Positions 17,301-25,044 of a stretch of 40,684 nucleotides of DNA are shown here, piece after piece. Positions within the stretch are counted from its first letter, which is position 1; every line of letters begins with the position of its first letter. Below the pieces are notes generated by a model. It worked only from the letters and a program-made list of their open reading frames with translations, was not told the DNA's origin and ran no database searches. A program made the position numbers and the translations under genes. Source of the DNA: Anaerosomatales bacterium (GTDB lineage: Bacteria; Actinomycetota; Coriobacteriia; Anaerosomatales; SLCP01); contig JARGFT010000006.1 of NCBI GenBank assembly GCA_029210645.1, positions 89,061-129,744 on the forward strand. The letters run 5' to 3'.

Positions 17301-17883
17301 TGATGTCGCGAGCGCGTTCAAGGTGGGCGTCCATGGCCGAGAGCTTGCGCAGCGCGCGCTCGCGCCGCTTCTTGTGCTTCAGGACGCCTGCGGCTTCCTC
17401 GATCAGTGCCCGGCGCTCCTCGGGACGCGAGTTGAGGACCTCGTCGAGTCGCCCCTGGCTGATGATGGAGTGAGTGTCGCGGCCCAGCCCCGAGTCGTGG
17501 AGGAGCTCGTGTACGTCCATCAGCCGGCACGGCGACTGATTGATGAGGTACTCGCTCTCGCCGCTTCTGAACATGCGGCGCGTGATGGTGACTTCGCCAA
17601 ACTCGATGGGAAGCGTTCCGTCGGAGTTGTCCAGCACCAGATCGACCTCGGCGACTCCGACCGGCTGACGCGCGGAGGAGCCGGCGAAGATAACGTCCTC
17701 CATCGCCTGTCCGCGCAGACTCTTTGCGGACTGTTCGCCGAGGACCCACAGGACGGCATCGGCGATGTTCGACTTACCCGAACCGTTTGGCCCGACGACA
17801 ACGGTGACACCGGGTTCAAGCGAGAGAACTGTGCGGTCAGCGAAGGACTTGAAGCCTTTGAGTATGAGTGACCTCAGGTACAA
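14320..17883 (-). CDS. smc: Chromosome segregation ATPase SMC
   Basis: Condensin subunit that extrudes and organises chromosome loops with ScpA and ScpB, which are not in the window. It has 1187 residues. Walker A GPNGSGKSNIADAV is at about 31-44. Two long coiled coils flank a hinge near 505-660. The C-terminal ABC signature LMSGGEKSLTALALL and Walker B FYILDEVEAALDD fall at about 1080-1125. The N-terminus of family members begins at YLRSLILKGFKSFADRT. The TTG at 17883, with GAGAGG nine bases before it, matches this and avoids 14 extra residues from an ATG at 17925. It follows rnc by 79 bases. Confidence 0.97.
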   Translation of the reverse strand: MYLRSLILKGFKSFADRTVLSLEPGVTVVVGPNGSGKSNIADAVLWVLGEQSAKSLRGQAMEDVIFAGSSARQPVGVAEVDLVLDNSDGTLPIEFGEVTITRRMFRSGESEYLINQSPCRLMDVHELLHDSGLGRDTHSIISQGRLDEVLNSRPEERRALIEEAAGVLKHKKRRERALRKLSAMDAHLERARDISAEIDRQLRPLQRQASRASQHAEIREELVSVETALAVDDLRQLQKTWEVLGKREKEQDAEIELTRYRLAEKERELSTFQALLEEKGLFVGDLSEQRRRLQSILERINSGLLLLEEKGKNLIERLSDLRAKLYQAQTRSESRSIELERLTGERVETDARLGALYSQLGELRRETEATKKERMAADEALAQITGEILRKRKAADDLRMEVAVLEQSVSAYRLEVDLLAERLLTLGEQRQTVASTLSSRRTRLEQLEADLARTRKLRTLADSDVDKRVRVLASRRKELAEVRERLTSAQAEVRALGEVDRAFESASPALAWALSRQRDLAGFVGPLAERIRVPADYERLLEHLLGTDLFAVLVDDVDAAAAIAQKAATESEGELALIPVTGTATPTRTPPAIGTPLIDLVECDDTFKPALAALLGDVSVVGSLPEAVEALRSDSTGARFATPAGAIAWPGGKVTVGRVVATDGAGVLTRKRRITELEDEVTALDIAVGDAEASASSAEEAVVAAQQDALELGQKIAQLSGEHDSLREDIGRLEQALTSHDAEAVTIASRREEIETRVAKDAPGIDSMKQQIEAAVIELEQLDEQATASREQRDSRFRSEAAINERLSACQVDVATVSEREVHLKRQIGSITSELTELASTVAQSGQTEAALELLRERIEPVHDLYTALLERAEYWAVRLKDRAHFEQADSESLRNTIHEAQDGVREMQAVIDEQSSVMSDIRVEKGQLEVQVNAAVARIVEEYGVPLERALEHEPLDDRRSAEDRAHGLRKRIENMGPVNPVAMQEFEALKSRRDFMNDQIQDLVASRQALQKIVAAIDRKIRDRFLETFEQVNNHYQEVFAVLFPGGHSSLELTEPDDPEATGVEVIAQPRGKKLSKMSLMSGGEKSLTALALLFAVYRTRPCPFYILDEVEAALDDTNLRRFIAFTDTMRTHTQFIIVTHQRRTMEMADVLYGVSMQADGVSKVVSQKLDRDVAEEAADGHALV

Positions 17884-17943
17884 CGGTGACCTCTCGACTG
17901 AGGGGGGTGCGAATCGGGAGCGCACGGGGGGCGAACGCAGGTG

Positions 17944-17949
17944 ATTCTA
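17944..17949 (-). promoter_or_regulatory. Candidate extended -10 promoter for smc-ftsY
   Basis: The minus strand reads TGG-TAGAAT in the gap between rnc and smc. TAGAAT matches the -10 consensus at five of six positions and carries the TGn extension. No good -35 is visible 16-18 bases upstream. It could give smc and the SRP genes their own transcript. Confidence 0.4.
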
Positions 17950-17962
17950 CCATAGAGCGGGG

Positions 17963-18700
17963 TCAGCGGCGTGTCTTGGAGCGCTTCGTTCGAGCTGAAG
18001 AAATACAGGTCAGAGCCTCGCGGGCAGCACCCATCTCGGCCTCCTTCTTGGTGGTGCCGACTCCCCTGCCCTGCACGCGGCCGTCGACAGAGACCTCGGC
18101 GGTGAAGCTCATAGCGTGAGCAGGCCCCTCCTCGGCGACGATCTCGTATGCGACCTCTCCTCCCTGAGCTTGAACTATCTCCTGCAGGCGCGACTTGGGA
18201 TGGTCGAGCTCGAGCGCGTCAAATGAGTCGAGGGAGATGCGGGGGCCGAGGGTCGAGACGACGAAGCGCCGGGCGGCATCGATCCCTCCGTCCAGATAGA
18301 GGGCACCCACGAGTGCTTCGAACACATTCTCGAGTGCCGAGCGGAGCCCCCGCCGTCCCGTGCCCAGTTCGGACTGGCCGAGGGCGATCAGTGACGCGAG
18401 TCCCAGTTCATCGGCGGCGTTGGCTAGCGAACCTCCCGAAACCAGTGACGCCTTGAGCTTGGTCATCACGCCCTCGGGAAGCTCGGGGAAACGCCGGTAG
18501 ATCTCGTCGACAACCACAAGACCGAGAACCGCGTCACCCAGGAATTCGAGTCGCTCGTAGTCGAGCTCCGAGGCGGCCTCGGTTGTCATGCTCGGGTGTG
18601 TCAGCGCCCGGGAAAGCAGCGAGCGGTCGGAGAAGCTGTGTTCCACCAGCTTCTCGGCCCTGACCAGGGTCGCCGCATCATGCGAGCTCCGCGGGGCCAC
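17963..18700 (-). CDS. rnc: Ribonuclease III
   Basis: Double-strand-specific RNase that processes rRNA precursors and structured mRNAs. The 245-residue protein has the catalytic domain with YERLEFLGDAVLGLVV, LPEGVMTKLKASLV and ENVFEALVGALYLDGG. A double-stranded RNA-binding domain follows from about residue 165 (PKSRLQEIVQAQGG, GVGTTKKEAEMGAAREAL). The GTG at 18700 lies five bases after the fabF stop, so it is translated from the lipid transcript. An acpP/fabF-rnc-smc-ftsY order is widespread in Gram-positive bacteria. Confidence 0.97.
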   Translation of the reverse strand: MAPRSSHDAATLVRAEKLVEHSFSDRSLLSRALTHPSMTTEAASELDYERLEFLGDAVLGLVVVDEIYRRFPELPEGVMTKLKASLVSGGSLANAADELGLASLIALGQSELGTGRRGLRSALENVFEALVGALYLDGGIDAARRFVVSTLGPRISLDSFDALELDHPKSRLQEIVQAQGGEVAYEIVAEEGPAHAMSFTAEVSVDGRVQGRGVGTTKKEAEMGAAREALTCISSARTKRSKTRR

Positions 18701-18705
18701 CGCTC

Positions 18706-19932
18706 TCAGCCCCGCGCGATGATAAGGGTCGCGTTGTGGCCGCCGAACCCGAAGGAGTTGGTCATGACGGCATCAACTTGCTGGCGGCGTGCGGCGTTCG
18801 CGACGTAGTCGAGATCGCACTCTGGGTCGGGCTCATCGAGGTTGATCGTCGGAGGGAGGAAGTCCCGTTCGAGGACCAACGCACAGACGACCGCTTCGAC
18901 CGCTCCCGCACCGCCGAGCAGGTGTCCGGTCATCGACTTCGTGGAGGAGACTGGTGGCGCGTCGGTGCCGAACACGGTCTTGACCGCGCGTGTCTCGATC
19001 ACGTCACCCTGTGGCGTCGATGTGCCGTGGGCGTTGATGTATCCGATGTCGGCGGGTGCCAGACCCGACTGCTCGAGGGCGTGGAGCATCGCACGGACCG
19101 CACCGTCCCCCGAGGGTTCGGGCGCCGTGATGTGATAGGCGTCGCCGGTGGCGCCGTATCCGACCACTTCGCCGTAGATGCGCGCTCCGCGCGCCACGGC
19201 GCGCTCGCGCTCTTCCAGAACGACGACCCCACAGCCTTCCCCCATCACGAAACCGTCCCGACCGGCATCGAACGGACGTGAAGCGCGCGCAGGCTCATCG
19301 TTGCGGGTGGAAAGCGCGCGCGCGGCTGCAAAGCCGGCGACCCCCAGAGGCGTGATGGCCGCGTCGACTCCTCCGGCGACCACCACATCGGCCTGTCCCC
19401 GGCGGATCGCCTCCGTGCCCTCGCCTATGGCGTGCGAACCGGTCGCGCAGGCGGATACCGGCGCGTAGTTGATCCCCTTCGCGCCGAGCCTGATCGATAT
19501 CAAGCCGGCAGCGAGATCCACGATCATCATCGGGACCAGGAACGGGCTGACCTTGCGCGGCCCGCCCTCCATGAGGCGCTGCTTCTGCTCCTCCATCACG
19601 TGCAGGCCTCCGATGCCCGAGCCGACGATGACGCCGATGCGATCGGCCTCGGTCTCGTCGAACTCGAGTCCGGCATCAGCCACCGCCTCATCGGCAGCGA
19701 CCACGGCGAACTGCTGAAAGCGCGCCATCCGGCGCGCCTCCTTCGGATTCAGCGTTGCAGACGGATCGAACTCATCGATGTAGGCGGCGAACCGTGTGGT
19801 GAACTCGCTCGCGTCGAAGTGCGTGATGGGTCGCACCCCCGAGCGTCCCTGCTCCAATGCGTCGACGAACGGCTCCTTGCCGACACCGACCGGCGAGACG
19901 ACTCCGACTCCGGTGATGACAACGCTACGCAT
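18706..19932 (-). CDS. fabF: 3-oxoacyl-ACP synthase II FabF
   Basis: Elongating condensing enzyme of type II fatty acid synthesis; it joins malonyl-ACP to acyl-ACP. The 408-residue thiolase-fold protein has the Cys-His-His set: C162 in [15 protein letters not shown]302 in [12 protein letters not shown], and H337 with K332 in [18 protein letters not shown]. It ends with the usual [15 protein letters not shown] at 19932 follows GAGGGGAGTGAGC and overlaps the upstream stop by eight bases. An ORF extension to 20106 lies within the neighbouring flavoprotein gene and is not real. Confidence 0.97.
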   Translation of the reverse strand: MRSVVITGVGVVSPVGVGKEPFVDALEQGRSGVRPITHFDASEFTTRFAAYIDEFDPSATLNPKEARRMARFQQFAVVAADEAVADAGLEFDETEADRIGVIVGSGIGGLHVMEEQKQRLMEGGPRKVSPFLVPMMIVDLAAGLISIRLGAKGINYAPVSACATGSHAIGEGTEAIRRGQADVVVAGGVDAAITPLGVAGFAAARALSTRNDEPARASRPFDAGRDGFVMGEGCGVVVLEERERAVARGARIYGEVVGYGATGDAYHITAPEPSGDGAVRAMLHALEQSGLAPADIGYINAHGTSTPQGDVIETRAVKTVFGTDAPPVSSTKSMTGHLLGGAGAVEAVVCALVLERDFLPPTINLDEPDPECDLDYVANAARRQQVDAVMTNSFGFGGHNATLIIARG

Positions 19933-20896
19933 GCTCACTCCCCTCCCCGCTCGCTGCGAACTCCTCAACCAGCCGGTCCATAAGCTCGTCGACAGTCGGA
20001 ACATCGTGCACGCGTGCTGCCGAGGAACCCGCGAAGACGAGACCGTCTTCGACGTCGCCGGCTTGTGCCATCTTGAGGCGCTCCATGATGCAGTACTCCT
20101 TGCCACACTTCTTCAGACAGGAGATACAGCGTCCGATGGGAGGCAACTCCCCGTCCGCCATCTTCCGCGAGAACGGGTTGCGGATCGCCCTGCCGGGTAG
20201 GCCGACCGGGCTTCTCACGATGACGATGTCGTCGTCCGTCGCATCGACGTACATTTGCTTGAACGCCTCAGGCGCAGAAGACTCCGTTGTTGCCGCGAAA
20301 CGAGAGCCCATCTGGACTCCGGCAGCACCCGCATCGAGGGTACGCCGGATGTCCGAGCCCGTGACGACGCCCCCCGCCCCGATGACCGGGATGTCGACTG
20401 CTTCGACGATCTCGGGTAACAGGTCGAGCATGGTGCGGTCCGTTCCGAGGTGGCCACCGGCTTCAACGCCTTCGACGATGACTGCCGCAGCTCCGAAGCG
20501 TTGTGACAGTGTCGCAACGCGAGCTGAGCCGACGATGGGGACCACAGGCACACCGGCGTCCGCTGCCCACTGGAAGACATCCCTCGAGAATCCTGCGCCA
20601 CAGACGAGGAGGTTCGTGCCGCCTTCCAGGGCGGCGTGTACCGTCTCCTTGAACTTGCGGATTGCTACCATGATGTTGACACCCACGACGCCGCCGTCGG
20701 CGATAGCGCGGGCAGCGCGGACCTCGGTGCGCATCTCGTCGGGTTCGAGCCCGGATCCCGCGATCAGCCCGATACCCCCGGCACGGGCAACTGCACCGGC
20801 AAGCGGTGCCATCGATATGCGGACCGCCATCCCTCCCTGGATGATCGGAAGGCGCGCGGTCTTGTCACCGATGGTCAGTGCAGGCATCTCGGGCAC
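19925..20896 (-). CDS. FabK/nitronate monooxygenase-like flavoprotein with four-Cys motif
   Basis: An FMN-binding TIM barrel of 323 residues, related to FabK and nitronate monooxygenase. Visible are PIIQGGMAVRISMAPLAGAV, a catalytic-type His in EGVEAGGHLGTD (H149), the FMN phosphate site VIGAGGVVTGSDIRRTLDAGA, and VQMGSRFAATTES. It differs from the true FabK at 22972-23928 by a C-terminal cluster RCISCLKKCGKEYC (C257, C260, C264, C269), which could bind metal or an Fe-S centre. The GTG at 20896 with GGGAG seven bases upstream is preferred over an open frame to 21001 that crosses a hairpin. It sits between acpP and fabF, suggesting a lipid role; the substrate is unknown. Confidence 0.85.
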   Translation of the reverse strand: MPEMPALTIGDKTARLPIIQGGMAVRISMAPLAGAVARAGGIGLIAGSGLEPDEMRTEVRAARAIADGGVVGVNIMVAIRKFKETVHAALEGGTNLLVCGAGFSRDVFQWAADAGVPVVPIVGSARVATLSQRFGAAAVIVEGVEAGGHLGTDRTMLDLLPEIVEAVDIPVIGAGGVVTGSDIRRTLDAGAAGVQMGSRFAATTESSAPEAFKQMYVDATDDDIVIVRSPVGLPGRAIRNPFSRKMADGELPPIGRCISCLKKCGKEYCIMERLKMAQAGDVEDGLVFAGSSAARVHDVPTVDELMDRLVEEFAASGEGSEHA

Positions 20897-20941
20897 GGCA
20901 TGACTCCCGGTTCGGGATACGGGCTTGCAGGAGTAGAGCAT

Positions 20942-20980
20942 ACCCCGACCCCGACCCGGGGTGCAGGTCGGGGTCGGGGT
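20942..20980 (-). terminator. Perfect 15-bp GC-rich hairpin after acpP, no U-tract
   Basis: Arms ACCCCGACCCCGACC (20942-20956) and its exact complement (20966-20980) enclose a nine-base loop. The motif continues as another GTCGGGGTCGG at 20981-20991, so alternative registers are possible. It lies 31 bases past the acpP stop and 45 bases before the next GTG. No T-run follows on the minus strand. It may terminate part of the transcripts or stabilise the abundant acpP message. Confidence 0.6.
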
Positions 20981-21011
20981 GTCGGGGTCGGAGTGAGGCA
21001 CTCACAGTTGA

Positions 21012-21251
21012 TCAGGCGTTGGCCTCGATGTAGGCGACCGCATCAGCGACGGTCTTGATCGACTCGACGTCCTCATCGGGGATCGAGACGTTGAACTCGG
21101 CCTCAAGCGCCATGACCAGCTCGACGAGGTCGAGCGAGTCGGCACCGAGGTCGTCGATGAAGGCCGCTTCCTCGGTCACATCGTCACGCTCAACGTTGAG
21201 CTGGTCGACGATCACCTCGGACACCTTCTCAAGGATCTCTTCACGCTCCAT
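21012..21251 (-). CDS. acpP: Acyl carrier protein
   Basis: Carries growing acyl chains on a phosphopantetheine arm. The 79-residue acidic protein has the attachment site [15 protein letters not shown] (S39). Helix I ([15 protein letters not shown]) and the end [13 protein letters not shown] are typical. ATG at 21251; the GGAGG lies about 13 bases upstream, longer than usual. A hairpin follows the gene. It lies between fabG and a FabK-like gene in the fab cluster. Confidence 0.98.
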   Translation of the reverse strand: MEREEILEKVSEVIVDQLNVERDDVTEEAAFIDDLGADSLDLVELVMALEAEFNVSIPDEDVESIKTVADAVAYIEANA

Positions 21252-21305
21252 AGGTACAACAACACCTCCCTCCGGGGGTTCCGTGTGGTACCACCCGCGG
21301 ACACT

Positions 21306-22055
21306 TTAGACGAACGTCATGCCTCCGTCGACAGCGAGTACCTGTCCGGTGATGTACTGAGCATCGTCCGAGGCGAGAAACGCGACCGCCGTGGCCACGT
21401 CACGCGGTTGGCCGAAGGACTTGAGCGCGATCTGACCGAGCGCCGTCTCGCGTATGGCCTCTGGCAGCGCGGCGGTCATGTCGGTCTCGATGAAGCCGGG
21501 TGCGACCGCGTTGACCCTGACCGAGCGCGCGGCAAGCTCCCGTGCGGTGGACTTGGTGAGCCCGATGAGCCCCGCTTTGGCGGCAGCGTAGTTGGCCTGA
21601 CCGGCGTTACCCACAAGTCCGATCACGGAAGAGATGTTCACGATCGAGCCACTGCGGGCCTTCATCATCAGTTTGGCTGCGGCACGTGTCATGGCGAACG
21701 CGCCGGTCAGGTTCGTCCGGATGACCGCATCCCAATCCTCGTCGGACATACGGACGAGTAGGCCGTCCCTGGTGATTCCCGCATTGTTGACGAGGATGTC
21801 GAGGGAGCCGAACTCGGCGGCAGTGGCCTCGACGAGTGCCGCACACGAGTCCGCTTCACAGACATCAGCTTGAACGGCCACGGCACGGGACCCCATGGTC
21901 TCTATCGCGGTGACCACCGCTGCGGCCGCGTCAGCACTACCCGCGTAGTTGACTGCTACGGCAGCGCCTCTGCGGGCCAGTTCTAGCGCGATCGCCGCAC
22001 CGATACCACGTGATGCCCCGGTGACCAGCGCCGTCCTTCCCTCGAGTGGCTTCAT
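21306..22055 (-). CDS. fabG: 3-oxoacyl-ACP reductase FabG
   Basis: NADPH-dependent reduction of 3-oxoacyl-ACP. It is a short-chain dehydrogenase of 249 residues. The cofactor motif is TGASRGIGAAIALELA, the structural motif is NNAGITRDGLLVRM, and the catalytic triad is S143, Y156, K160 in ISSVIGLVGNAGQANYAAAK. The spacing equals that of E. coli FabG. It ends YITGQVLAVDGGMTFV. ATG at 22055 overlaps the fabD stop (ATGA), so the two are coupled. Confidence 0.97.
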   Translation of the reverse strand: MKPLEGRTALVTGASRGIGAAIALELARRGAAVAVNYAGSADAAAAVVTAIETMGSRAVAVQADVCEADSCAALVEATAAEFGSLDILVNNAGITRDGLLVRMSDEDWDAVIRTNLTGAFAMTRAAAKLMMKARSGSIVNISSVIGLVGNAGQANYAAAKAGLIGLTKSTARELAARSVRVNAVAPGFIETDMTAALPEAIRETALGQIALKSFGQPRDVATAVAFLASDDAQYITGQVLAVDGGMTFV

Positions 22056-22975
22056 TGCAGTATCTCCTCCACAACTGCCTGTACGCCGGTATCCTCAATA
22101 CTCACCACGGCGATGCCATCAACCCGCTTAGCGAGTCCGCGCAACACCGAGCCGGGCCCCACCTCGATCAGCGTCACCGGCGCGTAGCGCGTACACGCCC
22201 GCATGGTCTCGGTCCACCGAACGGGTGAGGGTATCTGGCGAGCGAGCGCACCCCTGATCTCACCGGCCTCCGTGGCAGGATCGGGGCGCGTGTTCTGGAG
22301 GACCGGGATCGCCGCATCGCAGAACTCCGCGGAAGCGAGGACGACAGAGAATGCATCCGCCGCCTGCTGCATCATCGGTGAGTGAAACGCCCCGGCGACG
22401 TCCAGCGGAACCACTCTTCGCGCGCCCGCTGAGAGTAGGGCATCCCCCGCCTGGGCAACCGCATCGCGCAGGCCGGAGATCACGACCTGCCCGGGAGCGT
22501 TGTCGTTGGCCAGCCACACGTCATCGATGCAGTGTACGACGTCGGCGACGACCTGACCGTCGAGACCAAGGACGGCGGACATGGCGCCGGGACACTCTGC
22601 GACAGCTTCTGCCATCAGCCGGGCACGCTCGCACACCAGTTCCAGACCGGCCTCGACCGAGAAGACACCGGCTACCGCAAGAGCTGCCAGCTCACCGAGG
22701 CTGTGTCCGGCTACCGCGACCGGACGGACCCCCACGTCGAGGAGCACGCTCCCCCACGCCCAGTCCGACAGGTAGAGCAACGGCTGGGCGACCTGGGTGT
22801 CGGCGAGCTCGGCCGGGGTGCCTTCGCGCTGGAGCCGACGCAGGTCCCGCTTCGTCAGCCCTTCAGCTGCATCGAGCAACCGGTCGAGCGTCTCGACCTC
22901 CGGAACGTCGTCGAGCATGCCGGTGCGCTGGGAACCCTGGCCCGGAAAGACGAGGACGGAGTTCATGATGGTCAC
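22052..22975 (-). CDS. fabD: Malonyl-CoA:ACP transacylase FabD
   Basis: Moves malonyl groups from CoA to ACP. The 307-residue protein has the N-terminal VFPGQGSQRTGM, the nucleophile elbow AGHSLGELAAL (S92), and the catalytic His in AGAFHSPMM (H198). EVGPGSVLRGLAKR lies near the end. The start is GTG at 22975, overlapping the fabK stop as GTGA; an ATG three codons later is an alternative. It belongs to the fabH-fabK-fabD-fabG series. Confidence 0.96.
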   Translation of the reverse strand: MTIMNSVLVFPGQGSQRTGMLDDVPEVETLDRLLDAAEGLTKRDLRRLQREGTPAELADTQVAQPLLYLSDWAWGSVLLDVGVRPVAVAGHSLGELAALAVAGVFSVEAGLELVCERARLMAEAVAECPGAMSAVLGLDGQVVADVVHCIDDVWLANDNAPGQVVISGLRDAVAQAGDALLSAGARRVVPLDVAGAFHSPMMQQAADAFSVVLASAEFCDAAIPVLQNTRPDPATEAGEIRGALARQIPSPVRWTETMRACTRYAPVTLIEVGPGSVLRGLAKRVDGIAVVSIEDTGVQAVVEEILQ

Positions 22976-23928
22976 TCGGCCGACCGGGTCGGAGTCGCGG
23001 CGATACGTCCCATGACGTCGATCGCCTCGGCGATCATCTCCTCGATGATCTCTGCTGCAGGCTGCACGCGATCGACCATTGCGGCCGACTGACCCGCCAT
23101 GATGGAGCCCATCTCAAGGTTGCCCTCGCGCATGCAAAGTGCCAGCTTGCCAGAGCCGAGGACCTCGATTTCCTCGGGACGGTTCTGACGATCGAGCTCG
23201 GCGATACTCTTCGCGAGTTTGTTCTTGATAACGCGAACAGGGTGACCGGTGGAGTAGCCAGTGACCACTGTGTCGCGGTCGCGAGCCTTGATGATCCGCT
23301 CCTTGACGTCGGGGTGGATCGTGCACTCGGTCGCGCACATGAAGCGCGTGCCGACCTGGACGCCCTCGGCGCCCAGCGCGAACGCCGCCGCGATCCCGCG
23401 GCCGTCGGCGATGCCGCCGGCTGCAACCACCGGGACACTCACCGCGTCGGCGAGCTGGGGTGTGAGGACCATCGTGGTGAGTTCTCCGATGTGACCCCCG
23501 GCCTCCATGCCCTCACCGATGATGGCGTCGGCACCGATGGCCTCAAGGCGACGGGCCAAGGCCACGCTCGGTGCGATCGGGAGCACCTTGATGCCCCGGT
23601 CCTTGAAGGAACTCATGTACTTGCCGGGATTGCCGGCACCGGTCGTCACCGCGCTGACGCCCTCCTCCAGGACCATGTCAACGAGTTCGTCGATGTGGGG
23701 CGTGAGCAGCATCAGGTTCACGCCGAAGGGTCGGCCGGTCAGTTCCTTTGCACGGCGCACCTGATCCCGAAGGAGCTCGGTAGGCATGTGGCCCGCGCCG
23801 ATGATGCCGAGACCCCCTGCGTTGCTCACGGCTGCGGCAAGCTCGGCGGTGGCGGTCCAGGCCATACCGCCCTGGATGATCGGATGCTCGATCCCGAGCA
23901 GCTCGGTGAGCCGGGTTCGAAGGGCCAT
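22972..23928 (-). CDS. fabK: Enoyl-ACP reductase II FabK
   Basis: FMN-dependent last reduction step of the fatty acid cycle. The 318-residue TIM barrel has IEHPIIQGGMAWTATAELAAAV, GRPFGVNLMLL, the catalytic His in GEGMEAGGHIGELTT (H146), and the FMN site VVAAGGIADGRGIAAAFALGA with VQVGTRFMCATEC. ATG at 23928 is supported by AAGGAGGCGTGAG directly upstream; it follows the fabH stop by one base. No FabI-type enzyme appears in the window, so this is probably the main enoyl reductase. A nitronate monooxygenase is the alternative reading but is less likely inside this cluster. Confidence 0.93.
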   Translation of the reverse strand: MALRTRLTELLGIEHPIIQGGMAWTATAELAAAVSNAGGLGIIGAGHMPTELLRDQVRRAKELTGRPFGVNLMLLTPHIDELVDMVLEEGVSAVTTGAGNPGKYMSSFKDRGIKVLPIAPSVALARRLEAIGADAIIGEGMEAGGHIGELTTMVLTPQLADAVSVPVVAAGGIADGRGIAAAFALGAEGVQVGTRFMCATECTIHPDVKERIIKARDRDTVVTGYSTGHPVRVIKNKLAKSIAELDRQNRPEEIEVLGSGKLALCMREGNLEMGSIMAGQSAAMVDRVQPAAEIIEEMIAEAIDVMGRIAATPTRSAE

Positions 23929-23929
23929 C

Positions 23930-24934
23930 TCACGCCTCCTTGGTAGGTCGGGCCATGGTCCAGCGAACGACACCGGCACCCCAGGTCAGCCCTGCGCCGA
24001 ACCCGACGAGTGCTATGAGGTCTCCGGGTGCGAGTTGCCCGCTAGTATACAAATCGTCCAGAGCCAATGGGATCGATGCCGCAGAGGTGTTGCCCACACG
24101 ATCGACGCGGCTGAACACCCGATCGGACGGGATCCCCAAGCGCTGCCCGACCGTCTGGATGATGCGCTGGTTCGCCTGGTGCGGCACGAGCCAGTCGAGA
24201 TCCGTTACGGTCAAGCCGCTCGCTGCGAGCGCCTCGTTGGTCGCACGCGGGATTATCTTCACCGCGAACCGGAATACCTCGCTGCCGTTCATCGTCAGGA
24301 AGTTCTCGCGCGCGTCGAGCGCATCGCGGGTGATGGGTCGGGCGGAGCCGCCAGCTGGAACCTTCAGCAAATCGGCTCCGGAACCGTCCGCCCCGAGAGC
24401 GATACCGAGCACCCCCGGTTCGTCGGTGGCCTCGAGTATGACCGCACCAGCGCCGTCGCCGAAGAGAACGCAGGTGGACCGGTCGGTGAAATCGATGATG
24501 CGGGTGAGAGCGTCGGCGCCCACGACGGCAACGCGGCCGGCGCGACCGGACTCGATGGCGCTGACTCCCGCCTGCAGGGCGTAGACGAAACCCGAACACG
24601 CAGCATTGATGTCGAATGCGGGGCACACCATGCCGAGACGGTTCTGCACGAGGCAGGCGGTCGAGGGGAACAGCATGTCCGGGCTGGAGGTCCCGACGAT
24701 CAGAAGGTCGATACCGTTCGGTGCGATGCCGGCCTTCATAAGAGCTGCGGTAAGGGCGGCAGCGGCAAGGTCGGAGGTGGCCTGGTCATCGGCTACGATC
24801 CGCCGTTCGACGATACCCGTGCGCGAACGTATCCACTCGTCCGATGTGTCGACGAGGGTCTCGAGTTCCGCGTTGGTGAGTATGCGTTCGGGCAGGTAGG
24901 AGCCTATCCCGATGATCGATGCGTGAGTGGTCAT
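23930..24934 (-). CDS. fabH: 3-oxoacyl-ACP synthase III FabH
   Basis: Starts fatty acid synthesis by condensing an acyl-CoA primer with malonyl-ACP. The 334-residue protein has C113 in DINAACSGFVYALQ, H252 in LVPHQANQRIIQ and N282 in VGNTSAASIPLAL. It opens with IIGIGSYLPERILTNAEL. ATG at 24934; the GAGGAG lies about 12 bases upstream. The primer choice (acetyl or branched acyl-CoA) cannot be read by eye. An acyl-CoA synthetase upstream in the same run is a possible primer source. Confidence 0.97.
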   Translation of the reverse strand: MTTHASIIGIGSYLPERILTNAELETLVDTSDEWIRSRTGIVERRIVADDQATSDLAAAALTAALMKAGIAPNGIDLLIVGTSSPDMLFPSTACLVQNRLGMVCPAFDINAACSGFVYALQAGVSAIESGRAGRVAVVGADALTRIIDFTDRSTCVLFGDGAGAVILEATDEPGVLGIALGADGSGADLLKVPAGGSARPITRDALDARENFLTMNGSEVFRFAVKIIPRATNEALAASGLTVTDLDWLVPHQANQRIIQTVGQRLGIPSDRVFSRVDRVGNTSAASIPLALDDLYTSGQLAPGDLIALVGFGAGLTWGAGVVRWTMARPTKEA

Positions 24935-24959
24935 GTGCGTACGGCACTCCTCATGGCGT

Positions 24960-24996
24960 CACTACACCCCGTGCGGAGTGTCCGAGTAGTGTACAC
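24960..24996 (-). promoter_or_regulatory. Hairpin and GTGTACAC palindrome before fabH
   Basis: In the 110-base gap between plsX and fabH the minus strand can fold ACACTCC/GGGGTGT (seven pairs, GCAC loop) with an outer CACT/AGTG pair. An eight-base palindrome GTGTACAC (24989-24996) abuts it. This could be a repressor operator for the fab genes or an attenuator; no known FapR- or FabT-type box is recognisable. Confidence 0.35.
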
Positions 24997-25044
24997 ATCG
25001 ATGCGGATGCAGCATAGCGCCGCCGCCTACGACTGCACGGGCGG

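Noticed and set aside
16255-17871. A 538-codon plus-strand open frame opposite smc, Leu/Glu-rich.
   Set aside because: It is the complement of the SMC coiled coil. High GC and biased third positions keep the opposite frame open; there are no domain motifs and no ribosome site.
20897-21001. An extension of the cysteine-motif flavoprotein through the hairpin.
   Set aside because: The added residues are low-complexity translation of the CGACCCC hairpin.
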